Origin: Filimonas sp.
Lineage (GTDB): Bacteria > Bacteroidota > Bacteroidia > Chitinophagales > Chitinophagaceae
Assembly: GCA_017306865.1 (NCBI GenBank)
Contig: JAFKHH010000018.1
Location: 1-64,000, forward strand
Length of the DNA stretch: 64,000 nucleotides
Reading direction: 5' to 3'
Shown: positions 54,737 to 64,000 of the stretch, one piece after another
How the letters are laid out: each line of letters opens with the position of its first letter
Numbering within the stretch: position 1 is the stretch's first letter
Program-made: the position numbers and the translations under genes
The notes under the pieces: generated by a model
The model's database searches: none
Seen by the model: the letters and a program-made list of their open reading frames with translations, nothing else
What the model was told of the DNA's origin: nothing

Positions 54737-57346
54737 ATGAAGTATATTTTGACGCTGTTGATCTTAGTGCTGATCGGACCTCCTTTATTTGCTAACCATA
54801 TAAAGGGCGGATGGATATACTATGAGTACCTGGGAACGACTGGCAGTGGGAATTTACAATATAAGGTGACGCTGAAAGTGTACCGTGATTGTAACCCGCC
54901 TAATCCTGGCCAGAATGATCCTGTGATCAATATTGCTGTATATAATGGCGCGTCTACACAGGCACAAATATTTGCTGCACCAATGGTGAACCAATACACG
55001 CTGCAAAAAACAACTTTTAACCCGTGTATGAGCAACCCTCCTTCAGTGTGTTATGTGATCCTGCATTATGAAACAACGATCGAACTGGCACCTAGTTCTG
55101 CGCCTTATACACTCAGCTTTCAACGTTGCTGCCGCATAGGTGGCATTAATAATGTAACACCTCCTTCTAACAGGGTGGGCAATACTTACTCTATTACTAT
55201 ACCGGGCACAGCCAATAGCCAGACTTTTCCGCAAAACAATTCACCTGTTTTTGCAGAAAAGGATACTGCTATCGTGTGTTATAACCAGCCCTTCACACTG
55301 GACTATAGCGCAACAGATATAGACGGCGACTCACTGGTGTATTACTACTCTCCGGCACTGGATGGTGGTAGTAGCGGCAACCCAACTCCTTCCATTTCAG
55401 CACCTCCACCTTATAATACGATCAGCTATCCTAGCGGTTACACATATAGCAATCCGTTTGGTACAAATGCTACGATCAATTCAAAGACCGGCCTTATCTC
55501 TGGTAAAGCGCCATCTGCTACGGGTGAATATGTTATCTCCGTTTCTGTAGATGAGTACAGGCAAGGCAGATTTCTTGCCACTACGCGAAAAGAGCTACAC
55601 GTAGTAGTAGGTAACTGTACGCTGGCTGCGGCACAGCTCGACCCCACATACGTTAACTGCGATAGTCTTTCTTTTACCTTTGAAAATAACTCCTCCTCAC
55701 CCGCCATCCACTCTTACTTATGGGATTTTGGAGTGCCGGGCATAACGACGGATACTTCTACGCTGGCAAGGCCCACTTATGTATATACGGATACAGGCAC
55801 TTATACGGTAAAGCTGGTAGTGAACCGTGGGGAAGCGTGTGCAGACTCTACAACTACTACAGTAAAAACATACCCGGGTTTTGTTCCTGATTTTTCCGTG
55901 GTAGGTAGTTGCTACCAGGTGCCTTATAAGTTTACAGATAAAACAACTACAAAGTACGGTACTGTTAATTACTGGTCATGGGATTTTGGCGATCCGCAAT
56001 CGAATGCAGATACATCACACCTGAAAAATCCTACTTATCAATACAGTAGCATTAGTGTTAATCGCGTTCTGCTAACAGTAGGTTCAGACAAGGGTTGTAT
56101 CGATACTATATCTAAATTGCTGGATGTGCGGGATAAACCGATTATGGACCTCCCCTTCAGAGATACACTTATCTGCAGTATAGACACTTTACAATTGCGT
56201 GCTAATGGGCCAGGTGTATTTTCATGGACACCGAACCAATACATCATTAATGCAAATACATCTACTCCATTGGTATTTCCAAAGGATACAACCACTTACA
56301 TCGTAACGATGAATGACAATGGCTGTATTAATACGGATTCTATAAAAGTAAACGTACTGGACTTCATAACAGTAACGTTACCACCGGATACTACAATATG
56401 TAAAACAGATAGCTTCAGGTTAAGCCCGGTCAGCTATGCGCTACAATATCACTGGACACCGTCAACAGGCTTAAGCAGTACTTCTGCTAAAAGCCCGATG
56501 GCAGCGCCGCTTACAGATATTGTGTATAATGTGCAGGCTAATCTTGGCAAATGCGAAGACAAAACTTCCATACGAGTCAAAGTGGTTCCTTACCCGCAGG
56601 CAGTTGCAACGGGAGATACCACCATTTGCTATGGCAGCTCTACGCAATTACGGGCGCAGATAGTCGCTTCTTCTTTCACATGGTCGCCAACCAACTCACT
56701 CTTGCGGCCTACTACATTAACACCAGTAGCCGGACCGCAAACGTCTACCACATATATCCTCACGGTTTATGACACACTGGGTTGTCCTAAACCATTCCGG
56801 GATTCTGTAAAAGTTGTGGTCATACCTCCGGTTAAAGCATTTGCCGGAAACGACACATCGGTAGTAGTCGGGCAGCCTTTGCAGTTACATGCAACGGGTG
56901 GCACTAATTATTTATGGTCGCCAGGCATTGGTTTGTCTACGCGTACTACAGCAGATCCTATATTGATCCTTGACAGCAATATTGATTCACTTATACTTAC
57001 GGTCCGTGCATCTACACCAGAGGGGTGCTATGCAGATGACAAGATGACTGTAAAAGTATTCCGTACAGGGCCGCAAATATTTGTGCCATCCGGTTTTACG
57101 CCGAATGGAGATGGACGCAACGATGTAATGCGCCCGATACTTGTGGGCATGAAAAAACTGGAATACTTCCGCATCTATAACCGCTGGGGAGAAGTGGTAT
57201 ATGAAACCTCTGAAATCGGCAAAGGCTGGGACGGCATTTATGCAGGCAAAGAGCAGCCAAGCGGTACGTATGTATATGTAGCCAAGGCAATAGACTATAA
57301 GGACAACCCGGCACAGGTAAAGGGTTCTATTGTGTTGATAAGATAA
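54737..57346 (+). CDS. PKD-repeat protein with T9SS type B C-terminal domain
   Basis: An 869-residue surface or secreted protein. A signal peptide (MKYILTLLILVLIGPPLFANHIKGG) is followed by a beta-rich domain. PKD-type repeats come next, around 320-470 (SYLWDFGVPGITTDTSTLARPTYVYTDTGTYTVKLVV and YWSWDFGDPQSNADTSHL), and Ig-like repeats lie at 500-760. The last 90 residues (PQIFVPSGFTPNGDGRNDVMRP, FRIYNRWGEVVYETSEIGKGWDGIY) are the gliding-motility-associated CHU_C domain, the type B signal for type IX secretion. Its role may be adhesion or binding of a polymer. It follows the hydrolase by 30 bp. Confidence 0.93.
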   Translation: MKYILTLLILVLIGPPLFANHIKGGWIYYEYLGTTGSGNLQYKVTLKVYRDCNPPNPGQNDPVINIAVYNGASTQAQIFAAPMVNQYTLQKTTFNPCMSNPPSVCYVILHYETTIELAPSSAPYTLSFQRCCRIGGINNVTPPSNRVGNTYSITIPGTANSQTFPQNNSPVFAEKDTAIVCYNQPFTLDYSATDIDGDSLVYYYSPALDGGSSGNPTPSISAPPPYNTISYPSGYTYSNPFGTNATINSKTGLISGKAPSATGEYVISVSVDEYRQGRFLATTRKELHVVVGNCTLAAAQLDPTYVNCDSLSFTFENNSSSPAIHSYLWDFGVPGITTDTSTLARPTYVYTDTGTYTVKLVVNRGEACADSTTTTVKTYPGFVPDFSVVGSCYQVPYKFTDKTTTKYGTVNYWSWDFGDPQSNADTSHLKNPTYQYSSISVNRVLLTVGSDKGCIDTISKLLDVRDKPIMDLPFRDTLICSIDTLQLRANGPGVFSWTPNQYIINANTSTPLVFPKDTTTYIVTMNDNGCINTDSIKVNVLDFITVTLPPDTTICKTDSFRLSPVSYALQYHWTPSTGLSSTSAKSPMAAPLTDIVYNVQANLGKCEDKTSIRVKVVPYPQAVATGDTTICYGSSTQLRAQIVASSFTWSPTNSLLRPTTLTPVAGPQTSTTYILTVYDTLGCPKPFRDSVKVVVIPPVKAFAGNDTSVVVGQPLQLHATGGTNYLWSPGIGLSTRTTADPILILDSNIDSLILTVRASTPEGCYADDKMTVKVFRTGPQIFVPSGFTPNGDGRNDVMRPILVGMKKLEYFRIYNRWGEVVYETSEIGKGWDGIYAGKEQPSGTYVYVAKAIDYKDNPAQVKGSIVLIR

Positions 57347-57405
57347 TTGGCTGCATTGTTTAATGGTTTTATTGTTAGATTGATTGTCTTTCCTGAGCAA
57401 TAATC

Positions 57406-57524
57406 AGCTCGCGGAAAAAAGAAAAGATATTCCATATCTCACTTAAACGATTATTGAAACGCTGCTCTTGATAGATATGGAATATCTGGCAAGACTTCCG
57501 CGCATTCTGCGTTTTCCGCGAGCT
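57406..57524. repeat. 119-bp element with nested inverted repeats
   Basis: 13-bp ends AGCTCGCGGAAAA/TTTTCCGCGAGCT (57406-57418 / 57512-57524) enclose 15-bp arms AGATATTCCATATCT/AGATATGGAATATCT (57425-57439 / 57473-57487). GTTTAATGG-type words lie outside. It carries no ORF and resembles a REPIN-like unit. Confidence 0.75.
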
Positions 57525-57628
57525 ATTTTTTCTTCTGCTATTAGCCTTCAACAATTAAACAATTGAGCCATGTAACAATTCACCCACCTCCCATTTTCCA
57601 CTTACCTTTATTCCTCATTCAATTCATT

Positions 57629-58387
57629 ATGGCGAAAATCATATTGGTAACCGGTGCTACATCCGGTTTTGGGCAGGCAATAGCGCGTACGTTTGCGGCC
57701 GCTGGCTGGAAGTGTATTATAACAGGAAGAAGAAAAGAACAATTACAACAGTTTGCAGAAGAGCTAAGGCAGGCGCATAAAACAGAAGTCTTATCATTAA
57801 GTTTTGATGTGCGTGACCGCAATGCAGTAGAACAAAATTTAGCTACGTTGCCTGCCGAATGGCAAGCCGTAGATGTGCTGGTCAATAATGCAGGGCTTGC
57901 GCTAGGGCGTGATCCGTTTGACGAAGCTTCTCTTGACGATTGGGATACAATGATAGACACAAACGTAAAGGGCTTGCTGTATGCATCTAAAGCGATCATT
58001 CCTTTTATGAAAAAAAACAAACGCGGTCATATCATTAATATTGGCTCAACAGCCGGCAAGGAAGTATATCCGAATGGTAATGTGTATTGCGCAACTAAAC
58101 ATGCGGTAGATGCAATCAGCAAATCGCAACGCATAGACCTGTTGCCACACCAGATCAAGGTAACAGCTATACACCCCGGTGCAGCAGATACGGAATTTTC
58201 CAGTGTCCGTTTTAAAGGAAATGAAGACAAGGCTAAAGCTGTATATGAAGGCTATGAACCACTGCATGCAGAAGACGTAGCAAACATTGCGTTTTATTGT
58301 GCAACATTGCCTGCACATGTATGTATCAATGATCTTGTGGTAACATGTACGGCACAAGCGAACTCTTTCATTTTACATAAATCGTAA
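57629..58387 (+). CDS. Short-chain dehydrogenase (YdfG-like)
   Basis: A 252-residue classical SDR. The start at 57629 gives MAKIILVTGATSGFGQAIARTF; an upstream ATG at 57563 adds only spacer codons. The cofactor motif TGATSGFG is at 8-15, followed by an Arg-rich NADP-type loop (TGRRKEQL). VLVNNAGLALG, the serine in INIGSTAGKEVYPNG and the YCATKHAVD motif complete the active site. Its closest families are YdfG-type 3-hydroxy acid dehydrogenases, which act on serine or 3-hydroxypropionate; this is an inference. Cytoplasmic. Confidence 0.94.
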   Translation: MAKIILVTGATSGFGQAIARTFAAAGWKCIITGRRKEQLQQFAEELRQAHKTEVLSLSFDVRDRNAVEQNLATLPAEWQAVDVLVNNAGLALGRDPFDEASLDDWDTMIDTNVKGLLYASKAIIPFMKKNKRGHIINIGSTAGKEVYPNGNVYCATKHAVDAISKSQRIDLLPHQIKVTAIHPGAADTEFSSVRFKGNEDKAKAVYEGYEPLHAEDVANIAFYCATLPAHVCINDLVVTCTAQANSFILHKS

Positions 58388-58391
58388 ATAC

Positions 58392-58521
58392 ATGTACGAT
58401 GTTAGATGTACGATGTAACTAATTATATCTTCAAAACAAAAGGCAGACACTTTCAAATGTCTGCCTTTTGTTATTTAGCATAAGAGATTAAACATTACAT
58501 CATACATCTAACATCGCACAT
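58392..58521. repeat. Inverted repeat framing a terminator
   Basis: Twenty-seven-base arms (58392-58418 / 58495-58521, words ATGTACGATGTTAGATGTA) pair in 24 of 27 positions and frame the terminator at 58437-58470. Confidence 0.7.
58437..58470. terminator. Bidirectional terminator between SDR and sprA
   Basis: A 13-bp perfect stem CAAAAGGCAGACA/TGTCTGCCTTTTG with an 8-nt loop, A/T-rich at the base on both sides, between convergent genes. Confidence 0.9.
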
Positions 58522-58526
58522 TTTTC

Positions 58527-61500
58527 TTATGGTGCCAGCGACACTCTTATCTGCAAGCCCCCGGATGTATTAGTGATCGGTGCAGATGTAGAAATATACG
58601 GTATCGTCCGTTGCTGATCGAAGAAGAACTTCAGGTTGATCCTGTTGTTTAAAATATAATCGATCGACGGCTGTATCTTAATTACTTTTTGTCCCCCTGT
58701 TGCATATGCATTTGCCTGGTCCAGGCGGCTATTACTCTGTGTATCGTCACGCATAGCCAGGTTGATGGTAAAGTTCAGATCGTTCTGCAATTTCTTTCCT
58801 TTCATACCAGGCAATGTGAATGGCAGGTTGAGGCCACGTTTGCGCCAGCCAAATCCAAAACGCCATTCTGTACTTCTTACTTCACTCAACTGGAAGTCAA
58901 CAAGGCTTAAACTCAATTGCCTGCTCTTCAAAAATTCCAGTCTGATGTTCATCTGGCCTACTGTGGTAACATCAATACCTAAGATCGGCTCGAAGCGCTC
59001 ACTCATGGTAATGTTTGGAACCAGGTAATAAGGAACATAGTTGCCGGATATGGTATCGATAAACGATGGCGCTCCTAAGTGGAATGGATCACGGAAGTTA
59101 AGCGCGCTTGTGAAGCTGTTCATACTTAAGTTACCATTGTAGCCATGCGTAAGCGAGATGCTTGTAAATACCGTCTGCAATGCAGGTATGCGGGATAAGC
59201 CTGTATATGTTACACGCCAGTTTGGTTTTGGCTTGATGCCGCCAAACGGATTTGATTTCACATTTGCATTTGACTGTCCCATTAGCGGTATGCTGTTCGG
59301 GTCTTTACCCATATATGCAGCAAGGAATGCAGGCAACAATACATCTTGCGAGTAGCGGCCATACCCTGTCGGGAATCCATCAGGTGTAGTACCACCTGTG
59401 TAGTATGGGTTTTGTTTAGCCAGCCTGTCTGCAATTGTTTTCCGGTAATCCTGGAACTTCTTAAATGTACCCGACACTTCATTCGGATTATACTTCTCGA
59501 ACAATGTACCAAAACTAATATTAGATACACTGAACCCGCCAGTTGCATATGGGCTTAAGTGCGCAAAACTTTTACCTGTACCTGTTGTATCCTTAAAGAG
59601 TTCTGTATATTCTTTAGAGAATGATTTTTCCAATGACAGGTCAATGGTCAATTCCCGTATCGGTTCTATTGAAGCATTCAGGCTTAAACGCTGCTCAAAG
59701 TTTTGCCTGAACATCAGGTTAAATGTAGAGTCTCTTGTAAGTACCCCTTGTGCCGCCTTTCTATTTAACCATGCCGTATCTGGTTGTCTGCCGAAGATGT
59801 AATCCAATCCCGGTTGCATACTGGCGAAGTTCTGTCCTATAAACTTCGTGCTATCCATATAGCCTGGCACACGACTCTGCAGATTTGCAGTATAGTTAAT
59901 GCTGGCATGCTTGATCATCGTCAGCAACTGGCCGCCGGCTCTTTCCAGTGTACCCGGTTCAGATGTACCTGTATTCTTCAGCAAGCGCGCAGCTTTACGC
60001 GCTTCTCTCTTTTGTTGTCTCCATTTGCGCAGCGCTTCACGTCTTGCTTTACCGTGCAAGTCTTTTACTACTTCTTCACGCGTAGGAATATTTGCCATTG
60101 GGTCGGCAATAGGCTGTGTTGTATTTGTACCAGCCGGTGGTGTTACCGCTGGCGGTAATTGCGGTTGCTGCCTTGGCTGCTTCGGTGCACTTACCTGCGT
60201 AAGCCACCTGGATTTACTATACAGACGGCCAAAGTCAAACTCTGCACTCAGTGTATTTTGTTGCCCGTTTTCCAATATATTACCAAGGTTCAAAGCCAGC
60301 CTGCTCGCACCTATCCAGTTATAATTTGTACCATAGGAGTAACGCGCAACGATCCAGTCAGTCAAAGGTAATTTGCCCAATGGCAATGTGTAAGCAAAAA
60401 TGGCTTTTTGCTGATACAGTGTATTACGTCCACCAGACCAGAAGTTTTTCCATACAGAATCTTTCTTCTCTTTTGTATCCAGTTTACCATACGGTTCATC
60501 AATCACCGCATTATTGATAGCAGAGAAGTTCAGGTTCAAAGAGCGGGATAGATCCCATTGCAAATTATAATAACGGTCAAACGTAAAGTATTTATCATAG
60601 GTCGTATCTACCCTGTCCACTTTGTTGTCATACGTATTTATAATACGCGGTACATACTCGCCAAATTGTCTTTTTACATCTGCCCTAAAGCCGATCAATG
60701 TCGGATTCAAGTTGAAATTGAAATCACGCACCAGTGCCAACCACGGGCTCTTATTCCTGATAAAACGCTTGAATGGTTCTATATAATGCGCCCGCCCGTT
60801 GTAAGTATATCCAAAGCCGCCACGCTGTGTTGTGATCGTATTTTTCAGGATCAGCGGATTTTCCTGTTCATACCGTATAAAGGAGTAACTGAAATCAAAA
60901 TTGCTTAGGCTCCAAAGCTTAGGAGTCATAGAAGGTTTACCAAACCGTACGTTGGTAAAGTTCAGCGTCTTAATGGTCGTAACATCAAGTGCCGTTCGTT
61001 TCACAGAATCCCGCGCCTTACCACTCAGTCCATTCAACTCCGTTTTTAGTTCCACATCTTTATTGTAAGGATCATACCTCGGCGTCAGTATCGTCTTATT
61101 GATACTTGCATACACAGGCATAACAATGTATGCACGCTTAGGCAACAACTTACCTGCATCTATTTGCATAGCAGCGTCAAACTGGAACATGTCGTTCTGC
61201 GCCCGTTGTCCTACTCTCTGCTCAATAGAGCCCCAGCCCGCCGTATATGTATTTGCAGATACAGAGATATTACCCAGATCGGCCAGTTGCATATCCACAC
61301 GCCCCAGCGCAGCCCACCCGCCTTTTTCATCAAGCTCGGACAATCTCAATTCATCAAACCATATTTCAGCATTGATCGGCGTTGTAGTTCCTGTAATGGC
61401 ATTCTCCACCCCGATCATAAATCCATTTACTTCTCCCAGGTTAGGATTACCTCTTACTGATAATATTTTATTGCCGGAGATCTGTCTATATATAGTATCG

Positions 61501-64000
61501 AGACTAAAGGCAACAGAGTTACGTTTTAGTTTGAGACTTACAAGATCATTCAATGAGAAGTCAAGGTTGTTATCTGCAGGCCAGATATCCTGTGCAGATA
61601 TACCTTGTCCCGCCGGCTTAGTTACCTTCAGCGGTATTTTGATCTCATAGTAGTTATTCAGGAAGTCTTGTCCAATACGGATCACCGCATTCATTTCACC
61701 ATCATTCACGATGCGTTGTCCTGTAATAGATTCAGCATGTACGAACATAGAGAGTTTACCATATTGCCTGAAATCAAGATTCAGGTTTTTAATTACAGCG
61801 CGTGAGTCGCCGTTTGCAAGATTCAGGATCTTCAAACTCATGGACTGCTCATTCTGTAATAGGTTCACACCATTGTTGCTAAGTGTTTGCACACGTTCTA
61901 TACCCGGAGGCATTTTGTATGGAATAGGTACACGCGCACTGTTTTCTTCCAGGTTTACAGCAAGTACATTCATTGTAGTACCTGAGCTGGGAGGTATAGG
62001 CGTGTAAGAAGCTGTTGTATCTACCAGGTAGGTAAAGCTTCTCCACTGGTTGCGTACAAGGCTTAGTTTAGCAAAACGCATTACCACCGAGTCCTGGAAA
62101 CCTGTCAGGTACATACGCATGAAGCGGATGGACTTGAAGTCTGGTATGTTACCAATCTTGTTGGTAAAGTCTCTTACAGGTACGCGGAACAAATACCATT
62201 TTTCTACACGCGTAGTACCATCAGCTAATTGCGGTGTTACCTCACGTACGTCAGTAATGTATTTATTGATAGTAGGAGACATATTAGGCCTGATGTCTAC
62301 CTGGTATTCATAATAATCTTCAGATTCATTCAACGTATTATCCCTGTTCAGGTCCTCATTGTCCGGGTACAATGTTGCTGCCGGAGAGAACTGAGATGAG
62401 CCGGATGCAACAGGTGAGTTGCCCTGTGGATTCGAGTATTGCTTATAGCGGCCGAGGATCCCTGTTTTGGCAGCGTCATACGAGCCATCACGATACCACT
62501 TATAGTTATCATTAGACGGGTCAGCAAATGCCTGCAAATACAACTCTGAACCAGTAGAGAAGTTATTAGCAATGCTAGCAAGATAACTGGCGCGCTTTCT
62601 TCTTTCGCCCGCATCATCCAAACCGTCGAAACCAACGTCCTGGTACTGGCGATCATCCGGATTATTGCTAAATGCTTGGGTTAACTGTATCGGGTTGATC
62701 GGTACTTTACCCCATGTAGAGATGGTACTATCTACAGCAGCAGGCTGGTTAGGCGTGTTTAATCCGTTTTCATAAAAACGTACACCATCTTTCAGAATGT
62801 CTTCACTTACGTTACCAAGGTTCAGGTATAGCTTACCACTATTGGTAGTGCCCGGCGTCATTACAAACGGATCAAGCATCCAGAATTCTACGAACTCAAC
62901 GTTGCCCGTTTCAAAGTCTGTTTGATCTATCGCACGCATGATACCTCCCCAACGCTTTTGCGGATTTAAGAGTTTACCATTGCTACCTATTTCAGTTGGC
63001 TTTGATACAAAGTTATATGGCCCCCTGTCTGTAGGATAGTAAGCCAGGTCAAGTGTGGTTGTCTGTACATCGGTAATATTCGTTGTTCTTTGCGGGAACA
63101 ATTCATTTGTATATACTGCACGCACTCTTGAGTCACTTAGCTCTTTCAGGTTACCACGCAGCGGGTTATTCGCGTTGGATTTATCCTGGAGTGTTGGCTC
63201 AATATTGTACCACGATAACTTAGCCCTGTTCATACCGTAGTCTATAGAATCCGTTAGTGACCCTTCGGGGAATAATCCATTACCCTGCGGGGTGGAAGCC
63301 AGTGCCCAGGATGTATAAGGGAATCGCAGGTCCAGCTCTGTACTGGAACCTTCAAAGTCATCCACATATACAGTACCCTGGCTGCCAGAACCAATTTGCG
63401 AAGGGTGACCAGGTTTTAAGATCGCTGCTTCACCATAGGCAGTAATGGTACTCATGGCTGCACTCTTATAGGTAGGTATCTTATTCAGCAACCTTGTCAA
63501 CCCCGGCACATCTGAGCGATAGTGAAAATCAAACCCATACATGCTATTGTTGATCGGGTCTTCACCTATATTCATTTTGGTGAAAAATGGCCTTTCTTTC
63601 AGGTTTTCCATCGTAGCTCCGATGGTTAGTTTTTTGCTTGCCAGATAATCAAGCCTTAACCCAAAGAAGGATCGCTGTTGTAAGCCAAATGCCCCGTTAT
63701 TTTCAAACTGTACGTTTACAGGTAAACCGGAACTTAAGATAGCGGAGTTCACCACCTTCAACGTACCGAGATTATAGTCTACGATGTAGTCAATATTTTC
63801 TTTCAGTACCTGGCCACCTGCTGTAACTGTTACTGAACCTGGTGGAATGTTGAATGCGCCCAGGCTTATTTCTGCATTACTACTTCCCTTTGCCGATCCC
63901 ATAGCCACATACCTGTTGAGGTTGGCATAGGTTTGTGCAATGGCTTTAATAGAATCGTATAGTTGATAATAGACGTATTTATTTTTTAATGACTGAGGTT
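58527..64000 (-). CDS. sprA: Cell surface protein SprA (5' end outside window)
   Basis: About 1823 residues of SprA, the giant outer-membrane translocon of the type IX secretion system, also needed for gliding motility. The frame is open through position 63998 (reading SLKNKYVYYQLYDSIKAIAQ and NLNRYVAMGSAKGSSNAEIS), so the GTG at 63908 is internal and the gene enters from the right edge; SprA is usually around 2400 residues. Visible features are GAFNIPPGSVTVTAGGQVLKENIDYIVDYNLGTLKV, two or more SprA_N repeats, a Lys/Arg/Ala-rich linker near 60000-60200, and beta-strands ending RINLKFFFDQQRTIPYISTSA. It matches the CHU_C protein at 54.7 kb as part of one secretion system. Confidence 0.95.
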   Translation of the reverse strand, partial: PQSLKNKYVYYQLYDSIKAIAQTYANLNRYVAMGSAKGSSNAEISLGAFNIPPGSVTVTAGGQVLKENIDYIVDYNLGTLKVVNSAILSSGLPVNVQFENNGAFGLQQRSFFGLRLDYLASKKLTIGATMENLKERPFFTKMNIGEDPINNSMYGFDFHYRSDVPGLTRLLNKIPTYKSAAMSTITAYGEAAILKPGHPSQIGSGSQGTVYVDDFEGSSTELDLRFPYTSWALASTPQGNGLFPEGSLTDSIDYGMNRAKLSWYNIEPTLQDKSNANNPLRGNLKELSDSRVRAVYTNELFPQRTTNITDVQTTTLDLAYYPTDRGPYNFVSKPTEIGSNGKLLNPQKRWGGIMRAIDQTDFETGNVEFVEFWMLDPFVMTPGTTNSGKLYLNLGNVSEDILKDGVRFYENGLNTPNQPAAVDSTISTWGKVPINPIQLTQAFSNNPDDRQYQDVGFDGLDDAGERRKRASYLASIANNFSTGSELYLQAFADPSNDNYKWYRDGSYDAAKTGILGRYKQYSNPQGNSPVASGSSQFSPAATLYPDNEDLNRDNTLNESEDYYEYQVDIRPNMSPTINKYITDVREVTPQLADGTTRVEKWYLFRVPVRDFTNKIGNIPDFKSIRFMRMYLTGFQDSVVMRFAKLSLVRNQWRSFTYLVDTTASYTPIPPSSGTTMNVLAVNLEENSARVPIPYKMPPGIERVQTLSNNGVNLLQNEQSMSLKILNLANGDSRAVIKNLNLDFRQYGKLSMFVHAESITGQRIVNDGEMNAVIRIGQDFLNNYYEIKIPLKVTKPAGQGISAQDIWPADNNLDFSLNDLVSLKLKRNSVAFSLDTIYRQISGNKILSVRGNPNLGEVNGFMIGVENAITGTTTPINAEIWFDELRLSELDEKGGWAALGRVDMQLADLGNISVSANTYTAGWGSIEQRVGQRAQNDMFQFDAAMQIDAGKLLPKRAYIVMPVYASINKTILTPRYDPYNKDVELKTELNGLSGKARDSVKRTALDVTTIKTLNFTNVRFGKPSMTPKLWSLSNFDFSYSFIRYEQENPLILKNTITTQRGGFGYTYNGRAHYIEPFKRFIRNKSPWLALVRDFNFNLNPTLIGFRADVKRQFGEYVPRIINTYDNKVDRVDTTYDKYFTFDRYYNLQWDLSRSLNLNFSAINNAVIDEPYGKLDTKEKKDSVWKNFWSGGRNTLYQQKAIFAYTLPLGKLPLTDWIVARYSYGTNYNWIGASRLALNLGNILENGQQNTLSAEFDFGRLYSKSRWLTQVSAPKQPRQQPQLPPAVTPPAGTNTTQPIADPMANIPTREEVVKDLHGKARREALRKWRQQKREARKAARLLKNTGTSEPGTLERAGGQLLTMIKHASINYTANLQSRVPGYMDSTKFIGQNFASMQPGLDYIFGRQPDTAWLNRKAAQGVLTRDSTFNLMFRQNFEQRLSLNASIEPIRELTIDLSLEKSFSKEYTELFKDTTGTGKSFAHLSPYATGGFSVSNISFGTLFEKYNPNEVSGTFKKFQDYRKTIADRLAKQNPYYTGGTTPDGFPTGYGRYSQDVLLPAFLAAYMGKDPNSIPLMGQSNANVKSNPFGGIKPKPNWRVTYTGLSRIPALQTVFTSISLTHGYNGNLSMNSFTSALNFRDPFHLGAPSFIDTISGNYVPYYLVPNITMSERFEPILGIDVTTVGQMNIRLEFLKSRQLSLSLVDFQLSEVRSTEWRFGFGWRKRGLNLPFTLPGMKGKKLQNDLNFTINLAMRDDTQSNSRLDQANAYATGGQKVIKIQPSIDYILNNRINLKFFFDQQRTIPYISTSAPITNTSGGLQIRVSLAP

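Noticed and set aside
63906-63908. GTG as the start of sprA
   Set aside because: The frame stays open to the right edge and the upstream codons (YYQLYDSIKAIAQTYANLNRY) look like SprA, so the gene is truncated by the window.

Overview
The window looks like a chromosomal segment of a Bacteroidota bacterium, most likely from the Chitinophagaceae or a close relative. Four things point there: a SprA-type gliding/type IX secretion protein, a gliding-associated C-terminal sorting domain, several Bacteroidota-typical families (DUF4476, DUF4105, DUF4846, DUF6807, DUF4407), and promoters of the Bacteroidota form TTTG-N19-TAnnTTTG. The genus cannot be fixed from the sequence alone.

Layout. Positions 1-520 hold four tandem minus-strand promoters that read off the left edge, probably into an rRNA operon. 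A housekeeping and envelope stretch follows: truA with a DUF4476 protein, an M1 aminopeptidase, a lemA-TPM-TPM operon, a DUF6807 protein, pgk and gap, tRNA-Glu(UUC), a YegP-like protein, a beta-CASP nuclease, a DUF4442 protein and a membrane-anchored C1 peptidase. From 17.4 to 26.3 kb lies the alpha-2-macroglobulin/PBP1C pair, split by a Y1 (IS200-like/RAYT) transposase and inverted palindromes. An orphan MlaE permease and a malic enzyme-PTA fusion follow. An AT-rich accessory patch (30.0-32.8 kb) carries an IS110 transposase, a frameshifted small ORF and an IS3-like remnant.

The right half is mostly chromosomal core: an M20 hydrolase, a SPOR protein, deoC, an S41 protease, a DUF2339-DUF3999 pair, secA, a DUF4440/NTF2 protein, a DUF4407 protein, atpG, scpB, a DUF4846 lipoprotein, lysA, a DUF4105 protein, an alpha/beta hydrolase, a PKD/CHU_C surface protein, an SDR and the C-terminal part of sprA, which runs off the right edge.

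Working together. Many products act in or beyond the envelope. SecA exports the many signal-peptide proteins. SprA belongs to the type IX system that would recognise the CHU_C domain of the 54.7-kb protein. A2M and PBP1C form a classic periplasmic defence and repair pair. pgk and gap form a glycolytic unit.

The most unusual content is intergenic. The spaces are packed with palindromes and inverted repeats of several families. Best resolved is a 461-bp insertion (40957-41417) with 22-bp perfect terminal inverted repeats and a 7-bp target duplication; it sits inside a second repeat whose uninterrupted copy is at 37040-37147.
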